From: Polytrichum commune
Lineage: Eukaryota > Streptophyta > Polytrichopsida > Polytrichales > Polytrichaceae
Direction: 5' to 3'
Assembly (NCBI GenBank): GCA_950295325.1
Contig: OX485805.1
Location: 43,488,758-43,552,757, forward strand
DNA length: 64,000 bases
Shown here: in pieces, positions 24,420-36,200 of the stretch
Layout of the letters: every line of letters begins with the position of its first letter
Numbering within the stretch: position 1 is the stretch's first letter
Position numbers and translations under genes: made by a program
The notes under the pieces: generated by a model
The model's database searches: none
The model's input: the letters and a program-made list of their open reading frames with translations, nothing else
What the model was told of the DNA's origin: nothing

Positions 24420-25435
24420 CACCTCTTGTCTTTGCTTTCCTTCAATCCAACCTTTTTATGGCTATGAAGCCGGTTGGACCTCCTTTTGGCTTCATAGGGA
24501 CCACAACCCCAAACAGTCAAATCCACTTATCGAGATGTTGTAAGCCGGTCTTCCAAAACCGTGGGATGAAAAATAATTGCAGTGTCGCAAAAAGTGGAGA
24601 CATTTGCGGCCATGTAACTTAAAAGTATGGGCAAGAAAATCCCACAAATGAAAGCCATGAAACTTAAAAGTATGGGTAAGAAAATCCCACAAATGAAAAC
24701 CATGTCCTCATGTTTTGCCTCTCAGGGACCACCCAAATGGCGCCAAAATCACCGATCGAGACGTTATGAGGGCCTCTTTCAGAAGCCTTGAGATGCAAAA
24801 TAATTGCACGGTTGTTGCAAGAAACGGACACACATTCGTAACCATTTTAGAAGAATCGATGAGGAAAATCCCACACGTGGAAAGCATATCCTCTTGCTTG
24901 CGTGTTGGAGACCACCCGAACTTACAACCAAATTCACTAATCGAGATGTTGTAAGGCCCTCTCTCTTTCAGAAACCTTGGGATGCAAACTAATTGCACGT
25001 TGTTGCGGTAGAAAGACACAGTTGTAAGCATTTATGAAAATCGCTGAGAAAATTCCACAAATGGAAGCATGTCTTTCTGTTTTCCCAGTAAGGGCCACCC
25101 GAACAGCTGAAATCACCAATCGAGATGTTACGAGATGCGTTCTTAGAAACCTTGGGATGCAAAGTAATTGCATGATGCTGTGGTAAAAAGATGGATATAC
25201 ATGTAAGCATTTAAAAGAATCGGGTGAGAAAAGTCCACAGATAGAAGGCATTATCCTTTCGTTTGCCTATTGAATACCACCCAAACAGCTGAAATCACCA
25301 ATCGAGATGTTACGAGATTCTTTCTCAAAATCCCTGGGATGCAAAATAATTGCACGATTTGTTGCGAAAGGAGGATACATGGTAGAAGAATTGGGAGGGG
25401 CGGTTGTCAACTCCACAAGTGGAAGCATCTGTACT
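24420..25435. repeat. Tandem array, about five units of roughly 183 bp
   Basis: The marker 'cgagatgtt' (once 'cgagacgtt') recurs near 24532, 24757, 24940, 25121 and 25303. The last three spacings are about 181-183 bp, and the first is longer because of a 50-bp internal duplication ('acttaaaagtatggg' twice, near 24619 and 24662). Units also share 'ccttgggatgcaaa', 'taattgcac', 'aatcccacaaatgga' and 'accacccgaac'. The minus-strand frames across this array are repeat artefacts, not a gene. Confidence 0.9.
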
Positions 25436-25750
25436 TGTGACGAAGAATTCGTGATCCGCTTTGCTTCTTTTACTTACCAATTATAGAGGGCATGATGTCG
25501 ATCTGAAAATTGGCGGTCGAGCGAGAGCATGTTGTGAGTTGCGAAGCATGTCGTTGGGACGACAAAAGGCTAGCAACAGGAATTGTTGGGAGCTTGAACT
25601 TATCATCCAGATAAGGAGGGGACACACACGACAGGCTTGCTGACGGTGGAATCTGGTTTCTGGCAGAGAAGGGTCAATGGCCATGATTGCTCATCACAAT
25701 CAGGAACAAAAGAATTTCTGAAAGGTGATGGAAGCAGTTCGTGTACACGA

Positions 25751-25979
25751 GTACACCAAATATTATATTGAGTGTCACTGACTATTTGGAATTACGACGC
25801 AATGCTGTATCTGTTTCGCTCTATGTCTCATATGGTACCAACAAGTGTCAAATCGGTTGTATGGACGTTATAGAACATCAACAACTTTACTTTGTACACG
25901 ATTACATCAGTAGTAAAAAGATTTAGCACTGTGTAACTCCAAACTGTAAGTGACACTACATGTCATATTTAGTGTGGTA
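25751..25979. mobile_element. ACTACACTA-type MITE
   Basis: It has ends near TACACCAAATATTA and 'atatttagtgtggta', with the family's inverted subterminal blocks ('gagtgtcactgactatttgg' and 'aactccaaactgtaagtgac'). It is about 229 bp and noncoding. Confidence 0.7.
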
Positions 25980-27720
25980 TTGTGAGCACGTCCAACTCCA
26001 CAGGACTTTTTTGACGGATCGTGGATCATGTTGGGGATTGTCACATTCAGTTTAGCGATTGTCACTCGTGCATATAGTCAGTTTAAGTTTCAGAATTGGA
26101 GTTGACATGTTAAAGTTATTAGAGATCAAAGTGAAGATTTTATTTTATTGTATTTTATTTTTTTAAAGTTTGAAATGAGCACATATAATGGAAACAAGGG
26201 AATTGAAAGGTGATGTAATTCATTTATTGTGAGTACTTCCAACTCTACATGCACTTATGAGGGGTGGATCGTATCAAGAATTGTCTCATTCGGTTAGCAC
26301 AAAGATAGTCAATGATGACAATAATCATTTGAAAGTTTCGAAATCGGAGGTGAGGTGTAAAGGTTATAAGAGGTCAATGTGAAGATTCTTTCACTCTTGA
26401 AATGATCACATAGAGACACCCTACCATTTGTGTTATCGAACCTAGTATTGCGATAATGTTTTGAGTACATAGTCGAATGTTGTTGCTCCACATGTCTTTG
26501 TGGTGTCCATTCTTGCCTACAGACCTTGCCATATCCCACTCAAAAGATAAGTGTTCAATCAGGAAGAATAACCACATAATCAAGGTGGCTGCTGATGATG
26601 GATCCTAGCAAAGAAGGGTCAATGGCTACGGTCCAGGAGATCCAAGCATTAGTTACAGAGAAGCCGGCTGAGCTTGAGAAATAACTGATTCAAGTTCAAA
26701 ACTTTAGACAAATCGCCAATCATTGTACAGGAATATATAAGATATACAATAAATTGATAAAGGAAAAACCAAAAGGCATCAACATGCAACTGGGTGACTG
26801 GAAAGACTGGAAAGACTTGGATGTCCACTTGTTTTGCCCACAATCTTCCAGGACACTGGGACTCGATGGTCATGAGTGCCTATTACAACAGAAACTTGAG
26901 GATTGAAAGAAGTTGAAATTTACCATGTCGGCTGTAAACTGGTCCATGGCAGAAACAGGAAAATTCAAGTCAAGAAGATAATTGATACTAACTATAATCC
27001 TAGCCTGTTGTGATTATAATTACTCTTGTTCTTGCATAACATCGGGCCCCCTCAAGACTTAATAAGCAAGTACCCTGTAATTGGGTTGTTCACTTGCCTT
27101 ACACTGTTGTTAATTCTAATCTCTTAAATGTCTTGTGTGTTGAAGAGCATATATATATATGTCCATGCTTTAAATCTCAAAATTGTTCACCACACAAGAC
27201 GATCTCACTTTTACCTAATTAACCAGCACTTTTCTAGATCTGTACTCAAATGATGCTTGAAGCCAGAAACTGTGTGCTGCCAATAGGTGACAACCTACAT
27301 ACTTACCCATAGTTGCAGCACGTGCAAACTCAAATGCAGGTCTCTGCAAGGAATTTAACAATCACTAATGATAAGATCGCTCATAAATGCTGATTAAGTT
27401 TTTTCTAAGGTAAGAGATGGTGTGTAATTGCAACCACTTGATCAGAGAAATGCACCCGAGAACGGTTGATTCAGCCTTGTTGAAAAGTGATCCATATATA
27501 TATAAATATATATCTCATATCCAACGCTTTGAAGATTTCACCCCTGTTGTGGTTTGGAGGGGTTTCGACATTGCATCCCTTTGAGTACTGTCAGTGACGC
27601 CCTCTTGTGAGGTGACTGGGCAAACAAAAACGCAACCAGTTAGAAAAACTTAGTGCCAAAATCACGACCTCTCACTGAAGTAATTGAGTATGTCGTGGAA
27701 TCATTTTGAAAAAATGGAGT
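25980..27720. other. Gene-free spacer
   Basis: No gene is supported. Positions 26220-26580 are a decayed AGGTAGA-type element. Positions 26690-26880 are an arm of the 9800-10255 foldback family ('accaaaaggcatcaacatgc'). Positions 26890-27720 hold nothing I can identify apart from short TA-rich runs near 27150 and 27495. Confidence 0.45.
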
Positions 27721-27722
27721 TA

Positions 27723-28075
27723 GGTAGATGGGTCTTAAATGGTTACTTTTTCCGAGTAGTCCACTTCTTCTAGGATATGAAACATGCAATTAGTATGAGA
27801 TGGTTAGCAATTCCAAATCGAGGCCGTAGTTGCTTTTCTCATATTTTTTAGAGATAATATAAATATCTTATTCCTTGTGAGGATTCTTGCGCTCATTAAA
27901 TAGTCATATAGGTCCCCGCCCCAATGATGTTGACCATTAGCCTAAAATAGTTATCATGTTTTGAGCAAGCAATCCGATCTCTTTAAAACACGTATTTTTG
28001 GTATCCGTTCTTGGAGCCACATCAAACTACACACCACTCAAGTATAGGTGTCCTATTTAGAAAAGTAACAGAATA
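27723..28075. mobile_element. AGGTAGA-type MITE, uninterrupted copy
   Basis: It starts AGGTAGATGGGTCTTAAATG. The interior is collinear with 21113-21217 plus 22552-22775, without the MULE. It is about 350 bp and noncoding. Confidence 0.7.
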
Positions 28076-28296
28076 AGGGTTGGTTATGATAGTGAATTTT
28101 TTTAGTAAAGATGACATATTACCGACATAAACCATCATGGTCGGAAAATCAGTGAGTTATTTCCTCTCAACCTTCAACACCCTAAATTAGAGCTCCAAAA
28201 GTTACAAGGAAAGTGGTTGTAGCCTCGATTTGGATTTGCTAACCATCTTGTACTAATTGTGTGATTAATATCGTAGGAGAAGTAGGTTAAACTGAT

Positions 28297-28502
28297 TACC
28301 CCAATGTTATTATTTGTGGTTACGCAATGCAATAACATCTTACTCAGGAGTTCAATTTTTACTAACAGAATTCAATAGGTTGTTCAGAAATTATAGAACA
28401 TAAATGAGTTGGCTTGGTAAAACATTACATTCTCATTAAATAGTTACAACACTGCGTTACTCCAAATAGTAACACACACCAATTGAGATAATCAGTGTAG
28501 TT
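28297..28502. mobile_element. ACTACACTA-type MITE, diverged
   Basis: Inverted subterminal blocks are 'tgtggttacgcaatgcaata' at 28316-28335 and 'tgcgttactccaaatagtaa' near 28453-28472. It ends 'cagtgtag'. It is about 205 bp and noncoding. Confidence 0.6.
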
Positions 28503-29249
28503 GGCAAAAGTAACCATTTAAGACCCATCTCCCTTATGCTTGTCAGTGGACTCTGGACTGCCTACATATTCCAAGTTCCAACATTCATGTATTGGAGGAT
28601 ATACCTAATTGGACTCCCTCTCCTGTCGATTTGCGATCTGCTCTTACTGGCGATATTTTGCTGTTATTTTTAACCGAAGTTCGAGAAACTCGAGTTTGCA
28701 GCACGCCTCTGCAAAAGGAGGAAAGGAATGTGAAAAATTCCCAACTAATGAAAAGTTCTACAATAGATGAAGGACGATGTGTTACTTGGTGCATTTATGT
28801 TACAAGCGGCAGGATCTGTTTCCCAGATAGTGTCCTGGATAATCCTCAGTAGCTGAATCTCTCAGGTGTCTCTTGTTATGAGCCTACACGAATTTAAGAT
28901 ACGGGGATTTTTTTTTTTTTATTGAGTAACAAGATCGACCTAAGAGATTATGCTACAGACAAACATCAAGACATAATCATCAACTGATTGCAATTTAGGT
29001 ACACATGAAAATAAGGTAACTACGATATGAAAACAGGGAATGCTGACTCTATGCCCACATAATACAAGAGAGCCTCCTAAATCCAATACTTCAGTCAACC
29101 CAGTAATTTCTCCCTTCAGTTATCTTATCAAGGATTGATTTGACATTATGTTCACTGTGACTGCGGCCCATGATCACCCTGAAACATTCAGAGTATAATA
29201 TTGACCCAGAATGTCTTGCAGGAAAACACAATCTATAAGTGTGCTATAA
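28503..29249. other. Gene-free spacer
   Basis: A plus frame of 86 codons (28592-28852) and an overlapping minus frame show no motifs, so I do not call either a gene. There is a T-run near 28908-28920. Confidence 0.4.
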
Positions 29250-29468
29250 GTGTAACCAGTTTATAGTATTTAGTGTCACTTACTATTTGGAGTTATGCAG
29301 TGATATGACTTTTTGCAAAGAATGTAAATTTGTAAACTCATTGATGTTGTATAATGTCCATACGACCTATAAAATCATGTTGGCAAAGAATGAAATCTCT
29401 AGTAAGAAGTTATAACATTGTGAAATTCCAACTCGTAGGTGACACTAAATACCATAAATGGTGTAGTG
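29250..29468. mobile_element. ACTACACTA-type MITE
   Basis: The right end carries 'gtgacactaaataccataaa' then TGGTGTAGTG, which matches the terminal repeat of the element at 58943-59434. The left end carries 'atagtatttagtgtcactta'. It is about 219 bp, noncoding, and lies about 560 bp beyond the predicted kinesin stop. Confidence 0.7.
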
Positions 29469-30027
29469 GTCCATTTATCTGTTTGAAGGCAACATATACA
29501 CAAAATCTTTGAGGAAATTTGTTCAATTTGTAGTGGAAGTCCACTATGCAAGGACTGGCAAATGCAAAGGATATAGTTTAGAGCATTTAAAACTTTGAAG
29601 ATCAATTGCTCCACACTTGTTGCAGATGTAATGCAAATTGTTCAGTAACTCTTCCAATATCCTTTCAGTAGTTGTGTAAATGCTTGTCCAAACTCACATC
29701 GTGGCCTATTTTATTCACATCACATCATTGGACGCAATGGACCCCAATGTTATTCTGGTCATTTTTAAAATGACTGCAATCAATATTTACAATCAACATA
29801 ATTTTCCAATGCAACTGACGGAGGGTTGATGGGGGTTGATGGAGAGAGGAAATTATCATATACAAGTGTAGCTCTCATCCATCGAACATAAAAACTTGAC
29901 CCCTATAGGTTTGTTGCCAATTCATCTCAAATGACCTCAAGTACACTAATTGGGGATCTTTAAAGCTAGTTCCGGTGTCGCATCAACTAAGACAACAACC
30001 TCCGGGCTGCATATTACTTCAGGGCTT

Positions 30028-30281
30028 TTATGTTGGAGGAATGAGAGGTATGCTCGTATACAATGATGCCCTCTTTCCAGGGTCGACTGTTGTTTTTCCG
30101 TTGGGTTTGACCCACTTACCCTCCATGTTGGTGGACATTTTTGAGGCAGCCGTTGCATTGGTGCTAGTCTGACATATGGATGTATCAGGGGGAAAAAAAA
30201 AATTCCCCTCCAAGTTACATATTTGCACAACAGATTGGGAAATATCCAAATAGATGTGAACTTACTTCCGCTCGGCATTAG
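30028..30281 (-). other. Ambiguous 3' end of the kinesin: stop codon overlapping a splice donor
   Basis: Exon 20 reads CGG AAG TAA, but the same bases form a strong donor, CGGAA|GTAAGTTC, at 30265. Reading through stops the protein after about 1,273 residues. Splicing to the acceptor ACTAG at 30164 adds 44 residues (ending IPLIPPT) with protein-like content. A second GTAAGT donor lies inside the last exon, after GGAGG near 30115, so a further exon is possible. Confidence 0.5.
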
Positions 30282-33200
30282 AATTGGGCTTCAATTTCTT
30301 GTCCGGGTCTGGCCACTTGTCTGGGTCTGGCTGGCTCAAAGCTGATGGGTCCAAATCAAAAGACAAGCTGGTTGGAGTCAACAGGTTTGCATTGTCATCG
30401 TGAAAATTTGCAAGCCTTTCACTAAAGGCCTCATCAGTTTCAATGTGCTCATCCATATCCACATCAATCAACATGATTGAGCTCCTTTTTTTCCCAGCAG
30501 CAGCTCCCCTATTATTCTCCACCCCAGTGGTAACAATTTCCAACACCTCGGAGTCATCAGGGATTTCAAAGTCACCATTTGATGCATTTTGTTTATTGCA
30601 GTGAACAAGAGTGGACAATTGGTTGAGGCGTGCTTTCTGTGAATTCAGCTGGTTTTTGATGCCAAGTTGCTTGGGTTCCAGTCCCAGGGCGGCAACATCT
30701 AATGAGTTCATAATAAAAGCATGAAAGTGTTAGAATAAGCATGTTAAATGTATAATAAGGTATAATGAGGTATATTCTTATTTGATATGGTGTTTGAAAA
30801 GTCTTATTACATCCTAAGACCCATGCATAATGAATTTTCTTATTCTTCTCTTATTATCCATTGCCCATGGGAAATACGCAGGTCAACTATGTCAAATAAG
30901 ATATCATGGGACTCATCTTCTTGAGTTCTTTGTAACAAGACCAAATTTAAAGATATTAACATTTGTGAAAGAGAAATAAGCATAATAATAATATAACTAA
31001 ATGCATATTATAAAGCCCATCTTGCTGCCCTGGGATTCCAGTTCCTTTTCTTATCACCTTTAGCTTCCACCCGGTGCCGGCCATTTGCAATCTTGAACTG
31101 CTCATGGTGTTCTTCAAAATCTTGGAAGAGAGACGCGACGTCTTCTGAGAAGATCAGGTCAGTTTTGTAGTGTGATTCCTTTCCCACAGCATCCCCCTCC
31201 GTTGAAGAACTCGAAGGGGGAGATTCCTGCAGATATTTTAAGTGCCTGTCTTTCCCATTCCTAGTGTTCCATGAATTTTTTTGTGATTTCTGTTTGTCCC
31301 ATATATCCTTGCAGCCATCTTGATCAGACACATCATACAGGTCTCTTTGCTCTGTGGGAGAAGTCAAGGGTGAACATGTGGACGAGAATACGTGCTCCGT
31401 GAGATCCTCCGCATCGTTATTTGTACTCAAAGCAAGAGCGGATGGGATCTTCTTCCGGACGATTACCTTGCCCTGATTTTGATTTTGGCGAGTCTGCAAG
31501 AAGTTTACAGCAAGAAGTGGAAAGTAGAATCTAATTACAATAGAGTTATCCTTCAGTTCAACCGGAGTTCTGGTCGGGAGGTGGTTGATTTGCGTACACA
31601 ACATTCCATTTTTGGTAAGGTTTCGGTGCATGTTTGGAAATGATGTGGAAGTTCGAACAAAGAACTTTCTATATCGATTCAGTGGGGGCCAAATCATTTA
31701 GGACCTCTTGGTATGTCAAAATGAGTTTGGCCTCAATGAACTGGTGTACAAAGTTCTCCATTCAAACCCCCACACTGCCTCCAAACATGCACCCAAAATA
31801 TACTGAAGATGGAAAGTTTGGTATGCAAAACAACCAACTCCCAACCAAAATTTTGGTTGAATTAAAGGATAACTCTAGTAGATTTCATGAATTCTCATCC
31901 AGTCTGATATGTAAGGTAAAATACAGGTAGGAAACATATTTGGCTTTCAGAACTTAAACACACCTCCACAGTCTTACCCCCATTATCCGCATTATTCCCT
32001 CGGCGACTCTTTTGAGGAGCAGCTGCAGATGGGTCAGTGCTCATACGCCGTGTTGCATTTGTGGGCTTGGGCTTGACCTTCCCAGCACCAATCGAGTTGT
32101 CCCCTTTCTCAGCTCGGTCACAGATAGAATGTAGGTTTGCAATCTCAGCATCCTTTTTGGCAATGACATTATTGAGCTGCGAAACCTGTGAAGCAAAACC
32201 CTAAGGATTCAGATTCATATTCATATTCTGAAAATGGTCCCAAAATAATCTGCTTCAATTATTGTTAGTACTCTGAATTTACCAAGGCATGAAGAAAGAC
32301 AAACTCCAATGGTTGCCACCAACGGGAAGTATGATGTTGTTGCTTCATTTTTGAGTTCGTCTAAAGTTATATGTAATCATGATACGGGCATTGTGAGAAT
32401 TAGAGGGGCCCCAAAGACTACTACCTCCTTTCGAAGGTGAACACCTTGAACGGACACAAACAAGTAGGCCAGCACCTATCTATCTATCCCAAGGGCAAGC
32501 CTCCTAGGTTCCCACATGGTTAGTTGAAGGTATATACCCCCACTATGATTGGGTGGACCAAAGGTGGCAGGGTGCACCTAGTAATCAAGTGCTAGGAATG
32601 TCACCCATCTGAGTACTATTTTTCAGCCTTAGGCGGCTTACCCTTAGAGCTCCCATGAAATCCGGGTTCAGGCCTTGGGTTTAAGCGCGGTACTTGATCT
32701 GATGGCTACAATTCCATAACTGCAAATTCTGTACAACATGGTAGGAAAATGAAACGACCACCACCTTGATCACTTATCAAATGCAAATCATGCTCCTTAG
32801 GATAAAAAACAACTGTCTTCACCTAAATGCTATCTATTACAAGCTCTCTACTTCACAATGTGGATATTGTGAAGTCACCTTCCAATGCATCTACTTCAAC
32901 AAAGAATGCCCACTGCATTCATGTCAAGCTCCATAATACTGAAATACAGTTGAATATGTCTCAGATTGTGGAGATTCAGGGTAGAAGTTGAGTTTCAAGT
33001 TGAATGGTTGGATCACCATACCTGGTCCTTCAAGATCATCATTCCTCCACTTTCCTTGTTACTTCGGGCTGCTCCAAGCTCCACAAGTGCCACTCGTTCA
33101 GCAAACTTTAGTGTGCTCATTGTTTCTCCAAATGACTCTACGTCTGGACTTATGTGCACAAACATCAAAGTCTTTGCTTGTCCACCTGCAGAAATTGAGA

Positions 33201-36200
33201 CAGCAGAGGCTTTAAGACTGCTCTTTGGAGGATCCGATGAGCACACAAGGGGGGGGAGGGGTGTAGATGGTGTTCCACTAGAAAATGAGGTGGGATAAAA
33301 GACAGGGTCACATTTCATGTTTTAAGGTAAATTTTAAAAATGCATTATATTAAAATTTATGTATGAGAATATGATGGGTATATTCTACGAATATTCATGA
33401 AATGTGTGAAATATCTCAATTACTTCATAGCCCCCCTTGAAAATACCCCTTTATCGCACGTGATTCATATCTTTACAAAGGAGTAACCACCTGGTGTGAG
33501 CACGTCGTGTATTTAAGATAAAACATTGAAGAATTCAATAAAGGTAGAATTTCAGACCTAGTGAATCTTGCAGCAACTGTGTGAGTTTGCTATTCCTGTA
33601 AGGCACATGGCCATTCTTCTGGGCTAGAGCACCAATAACATCGCCCAGAGCTGAAAGAGACTTATTGATGTGTTGAGCTTCTTTCAGTCTGTCACCTGTA
33701 GCTTCAGACTTGTCCACTCTCTCACTTCCAGCAAGATCAACCAAGTGAAGGGAGCCCCTTAGCAAAGCTCCGGTGTTTACATCTTTGCCTTGGACATGCA
33801 CTGTCAACACACTGCAGCAAAGATATAATGCTCTCATTATCATAGTTCACCTTCAATCTGATCCCTCACATAATTTCAGCACACTGCTGTTGCAACACAT
33901 GGAGAAACAGAAAGAAAAGAAAGAAAGAAAGAAAGAAATGTAAGGCGACTCCAATGTTGCCACCAATGTGAATTATGGTGTTAGATGCTTCAATTTCGAG
34001 TTGGTCTAAGCCTATATGTAATCCTGCTACGGGCATTACAAGAATTAGAGGGCTCCCAAAGACTACTGCCTCCTTTCAAAGGTGAACATCTTGAACGGGC
34101 ACAGACAAGCCAGCCGACACCTATCTATCACCCCCAAGGGCAAGCCCCTAGATTCCCACATGGTTGGTTGAAAATATATTCCCCCACAATGATTAGGTGA
34201 ACCACAGGTGGTAAGGTGCACCAGAAATCAAGTGCTAGGAGTGTCACCCATTCAAGTACTATTCTCACCTTAGGAGGCTTAACCTCGGAGTTCCCATGGG
34301 ATCTGGGTTAACGCCTTAGCCCTAACACATTGAGAAACAACAACACAAGAACTGGGATAAAATGAAATCTTGAGGTGTTTCTGAAATTTATTGAACAGAA
34401 AATGACGCCAACCTAAGTGAGCAATGTTTGTTGTGACACAGACGAATTTACCTGTGAGATCTGCTGCTACGCTCGTTGAGAGCTGTTGCACCAACGCTCC
34501 TATTCTTCTGACCTAATTTCATCAACTCCATAACATCCTTTGTTGATGTTACTGGCATAATGGTAGCATCAGGTACATTCAGCCCATTCAACTGTGAGTT
34601 ATTTCGAATCTCGAGCGTAAGCATAGTCAAAGCGAAACATTTACGATTACAACCAAGTTCCTACAGTGATCTACAGTAGGCTTTCCTCAAAATAGAATAG
34701 TCTCTGTTACAGATGAGAAAATACTCACAGTTAAGCTACACTGATATGTGCATTTAGGTTGCCCACTCTACTATATCGACATTCCACACTATTTTGAATT
34801 TCTAATACCACAGTAACAAAATACATAAATAGTTTTTTTATTGCGGTTGCTATAGGGATGAATTGAACAAGTTGTAAGGTTCTGTAGTCTGATTTCGACC
34901 CAAGGTAATTTGTATGGTTAAAGAGGCACCCTATTCGCAAAGACAACCTGATTGCACATATCAGTGTAAACATGTATTGCTAGAAGCTTAACATATGATT
35001 GCAAATAACAGTAGCCAGAGTTTCTGGATGATGCTTGCAAACACCATGAGATGTTATGTATTAAGGATATTTTTTATGTGAACTATCTGTAGCAAGGAGA
35101 TCACGAAGTTGTTCATTGTAGATTTCCAGCATCTGAACTCCAATTTCGTAACAGTATACATGTTCTCTGCTTTGACTCATCTCAAAAAGATCATGCAGAG
35201 CCCTGTAGTTTACTCCCCAGTCAACTGGAGTCATATTGTTTGGACCACTCTGTACAAAGCAACAACACCAACAACAACAACCACAAAGAAAGAATGAACA
35301 CTGATGACTCTCTGCCAACTTCACTTTACAGTTCAAGACAAAAACACATTACATAAGAAACCAGTTGACATATCTCATATTCCATACCTTAACGAAAAGG
35401 AGTAGTTGGAAACCCTGAAATATTAAATCTCAGACAACTCACCATTGTGAAAGTCTTCCCGGAACCTGTTTGCCCATATGCAAAGATGCAAACATTGAAT
35501 CCATCCAAAACAGATCGAATCAATGGTTGCGTGTCCAGAAATACTTCCTCTGTATACACACAACCACCATATCACAGTTCAAGAGCCACGAGGACACACT
35601 TCCAGAGAGGCTCTCCTAAGATTGCAAACGAATTGGAAGCTTGCATTATTTTATAACCAGGATGCCACCTTGGAGGGGTCACTCCTAAGAACCACCTAAG
35701 AACAAGGGGTATTTCAAGGGGTTATACATAATGCTGTATACTCTTAGGATATAGAGTACACTCTTGAGACATTCTAAAGATATTCTTGAAATGTATTTCT
35801 AAGACCCTATTCACTTCTAAGAGTTTTCTAACTTTTGAGCTCGAAGCTTTAAATAAGAACCTATATTTGTTCTCACGTAGTTTTCTAAGTTGCATGAGTA
35901 ACCCCCCCCCCCCCCCCCCCGGGATGCCACCAAGCAAGACCAGACCGCCACAACCATAAACCTCCACAAACATGACAGAGAGAAAGGAGAATCCTCATTG
36001 ATTACCTTGTGAAGACATTGGGCCGAAGCACTTGTTGAAAGTGAATGACCTACGAGAATCTTTTCCTCCCTGTTTGCTAGGGTTAACTAACGCCAACTCT
36101 CCATTTTCTCCAATGAAATCAACTATTGTTTGCCCTCCAGGTTCAACAGTGAATGAAGGCCTCACACGACAGTACACCCGGATGTTACCTGCAGACCTTG

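Noticed and set aside
24708-25251. Minus-strand frames of 104-107 codons
   Set aside because: They are repeat artefacts of the 183-bp tandem array. The same peptide words recur in each unit.
33247-33500. Third G-tract-ended MITE with target duplication
   Set aside because: Only a 6-bp flank match and poorly matching ends. Left as tentative.
34452-35249. GT-AG intron between motor exons 14 and 15
   Set aside because: The only nearby GT (in GATAGTTCAC) gives a frame shift with every candidate AG acceptor. The AT-AC pair restores the conserved sequence.
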